Assembly: GCA_963662175.1 (NCBI GenBank)
Contig: OY759215.1
Span: forward strand, 31,622,066-31,686,065
Length of the DNA: 64,000 nucleotides
Direction: 5' to 3'
Origin: Aradus depressus
Lineage: Eukaryota; Arthropoda; Insecta; Hemiptera; Aradidae
The translations under genes were made by a program, and so were the position numbers. Positions 55,034 to 64,000 of the stretch are shown in pieces (positions within the stretch are counted from its first letter, which is position 1; the number at the start of each line of letters is the position of its first letter). The notes beneath the pieces are model-generated. The model was not told where the DNA came from, ran no database searches, and saw only the letters and a program-made list of their open reading frames with translations.

Positions 55034-56562
55034 CATACTATCTCGACTACCATACTATCTCGACTACCCTACTATCTCGACTACCATACTATCTCGACTA
55101 CCATACTAGCTCGACTACCATACTAGCTCGACTACCATACTATCTCGACTACCCTACTAGCTCGACTACCATACTATCTCGACTACCCTACTATCTCGAC
55201 TACCATACTAGCTCGACTACCATACTATCTCGACTACCCTACTATCTCGACTACCATACTAGCTCGACTACCATACTAGCTCGACTACCATACTATCTCG
55301 ACTACCATACTATCTCGACTACCATACTATCTCGACTATCATACTAGCTCGACTACCATACTATCTCGACTACCATACTATCTCGACTACCCTACTATCT
55401 CGACTACCCTACTAGCTCGACTACCATACTAGCTCGACTCCATACTAGCTCGACTACCATACTATCTCGACTACCATACTATCTCGACTACCATACTATC
55501 TCGACTACCCTACTATCTCGACTACCCTACTATCTCGACTACCATACTAGCTCGACTACCATACTAGCTCGACTACCATACTATCTCGACTACCATACTA
55601 TCTCGACTACCATACTAGCTCGACTACCATACTAGCTCGACTACCATACTATCTCGACTACCCTACTATCTCGACTACCATACTATCTCGACTACCATAC
55701 TATCTCGACTACCCTACTATCTCGACTACCCTACTATCTCGACTACCCTACTATCTCGACTACCATACTATCTCGACTACCCTACTATCTCGACTACCCT
55801 ACTATCTCGACTACCCTACTATCTCGACTACCCTACTATCTCGACTACCCTACTATCTCGACTACCATACTAGCTCGACTACCCTACTATCTCGACTACC
55901 CTACTAGCTCGACTACCCTACTAGCTCGACTACCATACTATCTCGACTACCCTACTATCTCGACTACCATACTAGCTCGACTACCATACTATCTCGACTA
56001 CCATACTAGCTCGACTACCATACTATCTCGACTACCATACAATCACGACTACCCTACTATCTCGACTACCCTACTAGCTCGACTACCATGCTAGCTCGAC
56101 TACCATACTAGCTCGACTACCATACTATCTCGACTACCATTCTAGCTCGACTACCATACTATCTCGACTACCCTACTATCTCGACTACCCTACTATCTCG
56201 ACTACCATACTAGCTCGACTACCATACTATCTCGACTACCATACTATCTCGACTACCATACTAGCTCGACTACCATACTATCTCGACTACCATACTATCT
56301 CGACTACCCTACTACCTCGACTACCATACTAGCTCGACTACCATACTAGCTCGACTACCATACTAGCTCGACTACCCTACTATCTCGACTACCCTACTAT
56401 CTCGACTACCCTACTATCTCGACTACCCTACTATCTCGACTACCCTACTATCTCGACTACCCTACTAGCTCGACTACCATACTATCTCGACTACCATACT
56501 AGCTCGACTACCATACTATCTCGACTACCATACTAGCTCGACTACCATACTAGCTCGACTAC
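55034..56562. repeat. 17-bp minisatellite, about 90 units
   Basis: The unit is CMTACTAKCTCGACTAC, with A or C at position 2 and T or G at position 8. The length of 1529 bp equals 90 units minus the single 1-bp deletion seen near 55439. A handful of units have other changes (near 56036, 56090, 56140, 56315). Almost all variation is confined to the two sites, which mix freely along the array. No reading frame or splice signal inside seems meaningful. Confidence 0.95.
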
Positions 56563-56703
56563 CCTGTATATCATAGATAGCATAGCACAATCTTTACAAC
56601 TAGCCCCTTGGTCGTTAACAATTTACAGTTTTTTAACATGAATGTGAAACATAAAATATCTCTTTAATGGTTGAGTTTTCAAGCTTAATATATAAAACTA
56701 AAC

Positions 56704-57122
56704 CCGACCGAGGCCCTTAGTTTATTTTATCTGGGAGGTAAAATAAACTTAACCACGCCGTCCTTCGGATGGGGGGGGGGGGGGGGGGGGGGGGTGCCGG
56801 TAGCTTAGAGGCCTACTAGACTTAAGATAGCGGGTCCAAAACCTGGCCAAGGTCTTTAGGTTTTTTATCTCAGATTTAAAGGAAACCTTGAGCACGCTAG
56901 TCTTTGGATAGGACGTTAGGCGATGCTCCCGAGCCTGTACGATGTCAGATACTCGTTAAAGACCCCTGCCCTAGGTGAATAAAAATTTAGGGTAGGCAAA
57001 ATTAAGGGACTCCCACAGTAGATTCGGGCTCATGTCCACCAGAGTGATGAAAGAGCGCTCTGGTAGTACGCGATATGGCCTCATAGTTAAAGCCCGGGCA
57101 TGAGTCATAATAACTAACTAAC
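56704..57122 (+). mobile_element. Two SINE-1 copies joined by a G run
   Basis: 56704-56770 is the middle of one copy, ending CGTCCTTCGGATGGG. A run of about 24 G (56771-56794) leads into a second, nearly full copy starting GGTGCCGGTAGCTTAGAGG and ending ATAACTAACTAACTA. The G run starts at GGATGGGACG of the first copy, so it may be an expansion or an assembly artefact. Confidence 0.7.
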
Positions 57123-58240
57123 TATAAAACTAAAAATTTTGCGTTGTTTGATCACATGGATATTAGACTTACCTATACATTGGGGGGAGGGGGGTAAGAC
57201 GCATCATTAACGGTTGATCGGATTTTCATGAAATTTCCCAAATATTATCCTTATAAGCCCGATTCAAAAGTAGACCATGTAGTATCTCCAAATTTTGAAC
57301 GAAAGAGGGGTTTGGGGGCGATAATTCATGTACCAGCGACCTAAAAATGATTGAAAATTTCAACTTATTTCTAAAATCATATAACTGATACAAACCGTTT
57401 TAAAATTACTCCGGGCGAAGACCGAAAATCTACTAGTCTTCAATAAGAAGGACTTTTAAAAAAAAGTAATCAAATATTGCAAGGACAAACCAATTTCGCT
57501 GTTTCGAAATAAACATCAATAAATTAATTCTTCTCAAAAAATATTTAAAAAAAAAACATTTAATTTGTGTTTGGATCAGGTAACAGGCACTGAATTGCCT
57601 GAGGTCCTAAGGTTAACCCCAAAACATAATCCTAATACATGAAACTGATATCTAACCGACTTCCTATATTCATCTCTTAAATTACATACCAATTATGTAA
57701 GAAATTGTTGAATAAATCTACCTGTTTCAAATATCTAAAATGCTATTTAATTTTATAATAAATCAGAAAGTCTAACCTTAACAAATGTAAAAACTACCAA
57801 ATCTGGTTTTCATAATCGAAGTAACAGGGGCATCAGAAGTTGATGGTGAATTTACTTGAGAAAAGTGGCTTCAAGATCTGGTTCACGATTTTTGTAATCA
57901 TAGGTTATATTCTGGTTAACTGCATAATATTACTACTTATCTTGCCAACTCAAATACGAGTACATAATTGCAGTTTGCGGCTGTTTTATATGCATTTTTT
58001 TTTTTTAACATCTAGATTCAAGACATCTCTCTTGCAAAATGTATACTTTTATTTCTTATAAATGAAAAAAAAAAAAAAAAAAATTAAAGGATCTGATGGA
58101 GAACAGAATGTAGTAATTAAGACAAGGTACATATATTAAGTAATGTATCTAGGAAAATGTTACGTAACGCAAAGAAAAAAAAAACTAAAATATTTCATTA
58201 CTTTATTAGTTTTTAAGTAAAAAATTTAAAAAAATAATAA
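57123..58240. other. No gene seen
   Basis: AT-rich, with poly(A) tracts near 57548 and 58064-58083. The short frame at 57840-58061 is hydrophobic but AT-driven. Confidence 0.5.
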
Positions 58241-58464
58241 TAGAAATAAAAGACGTTGTCTTCCCACTGTTTTATTTTACACCAGAACAGGTTTTCGATG
58301 CAACAGCGTCATCATCAGTGGTTTATCCCAACCACACAGCACAACTGTCCAGTTGTCTTCTAACCGCTGTGCTGTGTGGGTGGGATGAACCACTGATGAT
58401 GACGCTGTTGCGTCGAAAAACGGTTCTGGAAAATCTCGTCCCACAACATCTTACTATCACATAT
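58241..58464. mobile_element. Family B, third copy
   Basis: Arms match the 38.5-kb copy. The cores are well kept (plus strand CTGATGATGACGC...GCGTCGAAAAACGG near 58387-58418). The centre differs. Flanking AAAAAATAATA-like direct repeats of about 11 bp are probably the target duplication, but low complexity makes this unsure. Confidence 0.7.
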
Positions 58465-58534
58465 AAAAAATAATATTGTTTAGGGGGCCTTGAAAGATAT
58501 TAAATGAAAACTACAATTCCAACTGAATAGAATA

Positions 58535-59205
58535 AAAAAATTTCTTCGGTGGATCATCTGCAAGGTACTTCCCCAGAACGAATTAATCAATTAACTTTTC
58601 GCTCCCCCTCCAAAACCAGTCGACCGTTTGCGCTAAAATTCAACAGTTGGCTTACAAAGGAGCTCCTAAATCCTCAAACTAAATTTTGAATCGATAAATT
58701 CATTATCGGCAGTTATTAGGGTTTTGAAAATTGAGCTCTCGTGAACCTCTCTTCTTTTCAGCCGATATCGTTGAAGTTTGATAGGTAATGTTCTCATTGG
58801 GTTTTGACTTTGAAATTGAAATTTCATATCGATACGTTCATTACATCGGCAGTTATTAGGGTTTATGAGTTGAGCCTTTCTCCGAATTTTTATGGGGTTT
58901 TGAATTCACAAATGAAATTTTGTGTCGATACGGCAGATATTAGAGTTTTTGAGTTACGCCTCTCCCCTACTTCCCCTCTCTTCCTTGGCCGATTTGGCTG
59001 AAAATCTATAGGTGGTGTTCTAATTGCGTTCTGAATTGACATATAAAATTTCGTGTCGATACATTCAATCGATCAGAAATTTTATTTTTAACATTTGGAA
59101 TCTAGGAGTTCGGAAAAACCTGAAATTCCATTGAAAACTCCGCATCTAATTTCTGACCATATACATAACTTTCCCTTTACATCCTTTATCGGGGGAATTA
59201 ATATA
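58535..59205 (+). repeat. Dispersed repeat with about 140-bp subunits, fullest copy
   Basis: It begins CTTCCCCAGAACGAATTAATCAAT, then TTTTCGCTCCCCCTCCAAAA, followed by subunits that each contain TCGATAnATTCATTATATCGGCAGTTAT and GCCGATTTGGCTGAAAATC (at 58691, 58829, 58924 and 59058). It ends GGAAAAACCTGAAATTCC...CTGACCATATACATAACTTTCC. The two ends are weakly inverted to each other. No frame. Confidence 0.65.
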
Positions 59206-60324
59206 ACAGGATATCATTAATAAGAGCGGTTATCAGAATAACAGGTCCAAGGATTGCAGTGACTACTAAATCAATTATTAGTAACAGAAGCGACAGAGCT
59301 AGCCGCCTTGTATAATTTCAAGTAAGGAATGTCGTTAATTAACAGTGACTTGATACTCTAAGTAAGAGAGGTGATCAGAATGTTAAAATGATATCATAAG
59401 TAACAGTTTAGTTCAGAATTCTAACGACATTACCACTCACTGTTAATAACAACACTCCAATAGCCAAGGGCGGATCCAGGATGTGCATCAGGGGGGGGCT
59501 ACAATTTCGTTGACAGACAGGTTAAGTAACATAATTATTATGTTAGCCAGTGAGAGCATAGTGTTCTAATGAACATAAATGGAAGACAGTTAATTGGCTA
59601 AAGATATAACTAATAATATTATTAATTAATGAACAAAGACAAAGAGCTTGAGAAAGCTAAAAGAATGCCCGGTTGTATAAAGAAAAGATCATTTAAAGAA
59701 CTAGAGAGGGACTTTAATGGTGGGTAAAGAACGATAACTGCAGTTCAGATCTCGGTTCAAGACTGTTATTAGTGGCTTCTTATATCCGAAGTCTTTTTAT
59801 ACTTATCTAATACTTCATTTAAGTAGAGATACCCATTTATAGTGCAATTTATATTAGTTTTTTATCAATGGTTGAGGCTAACTGTGCTTGGAGAACCATC
59901 AAGCCAACTGTTTTAATTATCTTTTCTGTTCAAAGACTTTTGAACCATCTGGATCAAGCGGTCTGTTAAGCAACAGGTAAAGACTATATGAAATGGCAGC
60001 CATGCTTTTAGATATTAAGTATTATCAGAACAAGTGTGGCGATCGATGGTACATATCTGATATACTCTGTGTTTTTGGGATGTATATGAGATTTAGGTAT
60101 GAAAAATGTTGCTTTTGTCTTTTAGAATACTTTTTGGTGGTTCGTCTGAGCTGTTTCTGATACAATTGATTATAAGGATGCAACATAGGAAATTTCAAGA
60201 AAATCCGACCAAATGTTATGTGAGGACGCCGGTCGCTATAAGGTAACATGATTGCCTACTGTGCTGCTCAGTCGCGAGTTAGTTACTCCACCCAGTTCAT
60301 TAGTGAAAAAAACATTTATCATGC
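59206..60324. other. No gene seen
   Basis: AT-rich. An inverted repeat may lie around 59220-59460 (GTAACAG-rich segments) but no element could be defined. Confidence 0.4.
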
Positions 60325-60450
60325 TACCCTTTAGATGGGACTTTAAGCCATGGACCCGAGCATGTGTAGAGGTGCTCGTGTCCCCCACTGGGACGGAAGA
60401 GTGCTCTGGTAATAGGCGATATGATCTCATGGTTAAAACCAGGGTGCTAC
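60325..60450 (+). mobile_element. SINE-1 fragment
   Basis: GATGGGACTTTAAGCCATGG, GTGCTCTGGTAATAGGCGAT and GGTTAAAACCAGGG; diverged. Confidence 0.55.
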
Positions 60451-60966
60451 TCACAAAAAAACAAAAAACAACATTTTTCAAATCCCACTAATATTCTTGT
60501 TTAGTCCAAATTCTGTATAAGCTGCCCACTAATTAACAACAAAACACCGTTCGCTTACAAATGGTTTTTGCGATGAAATTTCAAGATGAGATCATCAGGT
60601 TGACAATTGAAGTAGCAAAATATTAATGAATTTACAAAAACTAAATCTCAATAGAAACTAGAACAAACAACATTGTTAAAATATGATCAACTATTATAAA
60701 TGTGTTCTGGATTTCATGGCCGATTCATACTTGACGGTCTGATCCCAGCGTAATCAAATTTCTTTTAATCGGATCTATAGATAATAGCGTTAACATTCAC
60801 ATTAGGCTGAATATTAAGACAATTCTCATCAATGTACGTTTAAGAAAGTCCGACCAACGGAACAAGGAACTGGGTGTGACGACGGACGGTCGAGAGAACA
60901 AATACCGTGACCGTACATTGATCGTCAAGTGGGAATGCAATGAAGAAAGTCTTTACCATGACTCAC

Positions 60967-61250
60967 CTGTGAATCGGCCTTATCTGTTGATCTTTCGATA
61001 CCAAAGTGAGGACAGATAGGAACTGAACTTGAGACGAGTGTGGGTCTGAACCAAGATGTCAAACGTGTAAAGTCGGAGTTGGGCAGAAGAGACCAGACGA
61101 CCTTGACTTCCCAACGGGACCACAGTCTCCAATAAGAAGATACAAAAAACAATTAAAAAGAAGAGATCCGCCAATTTCAGCCCACACCCCCTGGGTGACG
61201 TATCCCGTCTGTATGTGCTATGGAAATGTCGTGACAAAGGTTAAGGTTTA
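60967..61250 (-). other. Possible 5' non-coding exon upstream of the peroxidase
   Basis: Unique-looking sequence with higher GC than its flanks ends at a consensus donor (CACAG then GTGAGT on the minus strand). Joined directly to peroxidase exon 1 the frame stays open for about 40 codons back to a stop, but has no ATG. It can therefore only be a 5' untranslated exon, or it needs a small coding exon in between. It could also belong to another gene. Low certainty. Confidence 0.2.
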
Positions 61251-61989
61251 CGCCAGTCATACTTTTTTCCCGCTGTCAGAGGCATAACGAGGTTTTCATC
61301 TCACTTCACTATGCCATGAAGACAGGCAGTGCCGGATTATTAAATAGACAATGTATGGAGTTGCCTATGGGACCCATGCCTCTGGGGCCCCATAATCCGA
61401 ATCAAAATTATATTTATTTAATATTGAAAAAAAAAATTGAAACCAAGTTTTTCTAGATTGCTTCCCTCCGCAAAAAAATGTTTTTCAGTATTTCACAATA
61501 AAAAATTTTTCTCTACACCAGAAATATTGGATACCAAACTCCGGGGAGTATTTGATGTAAAAATGCTTCTAATTAAAAACGAAAAAAACCTCCGATTTTC
61601 AGAAAACAGTACTGAAAAATGTTGTCTTCTAGTTTGAAATAATATTAGTTTTTTAAAAACAAACTGCAACTATCTTAGTAAAAACTCTTGGAATAATCCT
61701 CAATTATTCTATAAGTTGAAGTATCTCGTTTTTTAAGTACAACGTATTCATTGATTTTGCAATTTGCCAGTATTTCTTTATTATACCTGCTTATCAATAT
61801 CAAGTTCAATTTTGTTCTTAAAATTATAACGAGCCCTTTATAAGTTCAACTAATGGAAGAACAAGAACAATTAGGTTATTTGGTAATTACACTACTGATG
61901 ATCTGATTCATTTGATAATTTCGGTATAGTCTTTAGCTTCAAGGTTTAGGTTTGGTGGTTTCAAGATTCTGATACGAGTCACTTTCAGA

Positions 61990-62336
61990 TATTGCTTGCT
62001 TTGCCTTCATGATACGCCTAAAGCCCAGCTCTCGGATATGGTTTCAAATGGAACACCAGTACACTGACTCCACCTCCACTGTTAAGAACATTGACTAATG
62101 AAGAGATAAAACAGTATGTGAGCAATGACTTCAAGCCTGTTATGAGTATAGATGCTTTCCCATGCCATACACAGGCAGTTGAAAGATGCGTTAAGCTAGT
62201 GACCGAAGCTTCAAGTAAAGTGTGTGGACACAGTTCCAGAGACGGCTATATTAGATCCACATTACTGTCACGCTCAGCGATGCCAACTTTTTCAAACAAA
62301 TCCGAATTTCGATGTTTATCGATAGATAAAGACTAG
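61990..62336 (+). pseudogene. Relic of a multicopy insect hypothetical protein
   Basis: One frame reads GFKWNTSTLTPPPLLRTLTN, then EEIKQYVSNDFKPV, IDAFPCHTQAVERCVKLVTE, and SKVCGHSSRDGYIRS with a C-terminal FSNKSEF. From memory, the FPCHTQAVER-xVKLVTEAS-x-VCG-xxRDGxIR arrangement is a recurring C-terminal module of uncharacterised multicopy proteins in insect genomes. No function is known to me. The frame is open only for this terminal part and ends at 62336, so I take it as a degraded copy. Confidence 0.45.
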
Positions 62337-62619
62337 AAAGGAAACATAAAGAGAGAGAAAGCGAAATAAATGTGTACATATTGTAAATAACACACCCTAC
62401 ATTGGATGGTTGGTTGGGTAGGGTGTAAGGTGGAACTCGAAATGCAGCCACCTCCCCGTGGTGAGTTCTGGGTCGTTTTGTAAACAAAATGAGCGAAGAG
62501 CTGCACCAACAATTGAATATTGAAACAAAGAAATTACCAAATATTTACTATTAGAAAATTTCTAAAATATCTGAAAGGAAACCGCCTCGCCTCTTTGTCC
62601 AGGTAGGCTACTCTGCTGT

Positions 62620-62990
62620 TTTTGACGAAGCTGCGCGACCGAATTCGACTTGAATATCAAAGTTTGTCATTTTAAATATATTATTGTAATAGAATTAAAC
62701 TATAGCATCTCTACAAGTCGTATGATTAAAATGTACTAAACAGTCAAACTTTGAAATTTTGCAAAAACTACTAATTTTACTCATTTTGTACTATGTTGCG
62801 CGACCGGAAGATATGAAACAAATGTATAATAAGTGCAAATATATTGATTTTACATACTTATAGTAGTTAATTCATGGTATAGGAACGCAATTAAAACCAT
62901 CTGGCGTGCTTAAAAAAATTATGAAAAATTAAGGTTTTTCACAATTTTTCGCTAACTTCGATGGCATTGCGCGACCGGAAGACAAATTAA
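62620..62990 (+). repeat. Spaced GCGCGACCG repeat, about 165-171 bp apart
   Basis: TGCGCGACCGAA (62630), TTGCGCGACCGGAAGA (62792) and ATTGCGCGACCGGAAGA (62969) lie in otherwise AT-rich sequence with partly similar surroundings, as in a diverged tandem array of about 168-bp units. Confidence 0.4.
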
Positions 62991-63699
62991 TAAAAAAATA
63001 ATAATTAGTGCTTTTTTCGCGTCTATACCAATGGCAACTTTTGTGCACTATAGCGATCTGAAATAAAAAAAAAATTTTTTTCGAACCACCCTACTTCACA
63101 GGGCTTAATCCGGCTCTGAAGACAGACAGGGCTCTGAACTTTGGTTGTATAGTACTCAGACCTTTTCAGAAACTCTCAAACTTCCAATCTTATTTTTATT
63201 TTTTTTTTCAAAATTAATTTTTGTTTAGTAAACATGTCGAATTCAAAAAAAAAAATTTCCGTGGCGGAAAAAAATCAGTTCATTGGGGTTTCGAAAAAAC
63301 TCGATGAATCAAATAGATTTATATATACATATATATGCAAAAATAATAAATTTCTCGAAAAGAGGAAACCTGACTCCTGAGGACATTTTTACCACTTGAC
63401 TTATCCTTCTACTCATTTATCCATAATATTTATGTCCTGACAGTATAAAATAATGTAAGGAGGTCAGAAAGTTCTTGGAATGACATGTCATGTAATAAGT
63501 TTCATTACTTGACGTATTTTTCTCTGAGAAGATTCTGATCCGTTTACATTAGTTCATATTTGTGACAGGACATAAATATCGTGAATAAAATGTCAGATGT
63601 GAACTCACCCTATTCTGATAATGAGAGATTCATGGGGGTAGCATAAGGGGAATACATTTAAATTGCTTCAATTTAGTCATCTCAGTCATTAGAATTTCG
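62991..63699. other. No gene seen
   Basis: AT-rich sequence at the right edge. GGACATAAATAT-type inverted words at about 63428 and 63570 hint at a small element. Confidence 0.35.
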
Positions 63700-63930
63700 T
63701 AGGTCGGGACGATCCTGGCCTTTAACCCTATCAGAGCGCTTTTTCGTCGGCGACTCTATTGTGGGAGTCTTAAATTTTGCCTACGCTGGTTTATTCACCT
63801 AGGACATCTTTAACGAATACCTGATATTGTAGAGGCTTGGGACCATCGCTTAACGTCATATCCAAAGGATGGCGTGCTCAAGGTTTATCTACCTCCCGTA
63901 TGAAACACCTAAGCTACCGGCGCTCTTAAA
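63700..63930 (-). mobile_element. SINE-1 copy, diverged
   Basis: Reverse copy: AGAGCGCTTTTTCGTCGGCG, GTGGGAGTCTTAAATTTTGC, GGATGGCGTGCTCAAGGTTT and the 5' end GAGCGCCGGTAGCTTAGG. Confidence 0.65.
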
Positions 63931-64000
63931 CTATTAACGAGTTGTTGCTGTATACGAGTATATTAAATAAACGTTTGTCGCAAATGTTGCCATCACTCAA

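Noticed and set aside
55034..56562. CRISPR array
   Set aside because: A contiguous 17-bp tandem repeat without spacers, in a eukaryotic intron-rich sequence.
60980..61237. 85-codon minus protein upstream of the peroxidase
   Set aside because: The start lies in sequence with no coding bias, and the frame does not fit peroxidase exon 1. I keep the region only as a possible untranslated exon.

Overview
The window is eukaryotic, AT-rich and intron-dominated. It most likely comes from an insect, and a hemipteran is my guess. It carries an animal haem-peroxidase gene split into short GT-AG exons. It also holds an R1-like LINE, Jockey-like LINE ends, many copies of a tRNA-derived SINE, hAT and piggyBac remnants, and many palindromic elements. 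Nothing looks prokaryotic: there are no operons, ribosome-binding sites or CRISPR arrays.

The one clear host gene is the peroxidase on the minus strand. I followed 14 exons from 44087 down to 833. They join in frame at every junction into about 602 codons. The visible part runs from a signal-peptide-like segment through the distal-histidine motif (WGQFMDHD), the RVNE motif with the catalytic arginine, and the proximal-histidine motif (AFRFGHSLL). The last part of the catalytic domain lies left of base 1. The start codon lies in an exon right of 44087 that I could not fix. A second coding-looking exon, of unknown function, lies on the plus strand at 52559-52882.

By region: 0-14 kb holds nine peroxidase exons, a nested hAT relic (6.1-6.8 kb) and a 5'-truncated R1-like LINE with one long open frame (8.8-11.3 kb). 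From 14-20 kb there are three exons, a full-length SINE, a roughly 140-bp repeat family interrupted by a palindrome, and a roughly 385-bp tandem repeat beside the distal-histidine exon. From 20-44 kb there are three large introns (8.7, 9.0 and 6.9 kb) filled with SINEs, LINE tails, a piggyBac end, foldback elements and a 30-bp array. From 44-64 kb lie upstream or intergenic sequence, a nest of palindromes (48.3-49.6 kb), a 90-unit array of a 17-bp minisatellite (55.0-56.6 kb) and a relic of a conserved hypothetical protein (62.0-62.3 kb).

The most interesting signal is a set of at least five unrelated palindromic element families that share one small RNA-like motif: CTGANGATG, a hairpin, CGAAA, then a short palindrome. 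This is close to the core of the minimal hammerhead ribozymes known from Penelope-like retroelements, but with one extra U in every family. Three of the families have target-site duplications of 11-16 bp, which points to retrotransposition and not cut-and-paste movement. Everything here was read by eye, so repeat boundaries are approximate unless a duplication fixes them.
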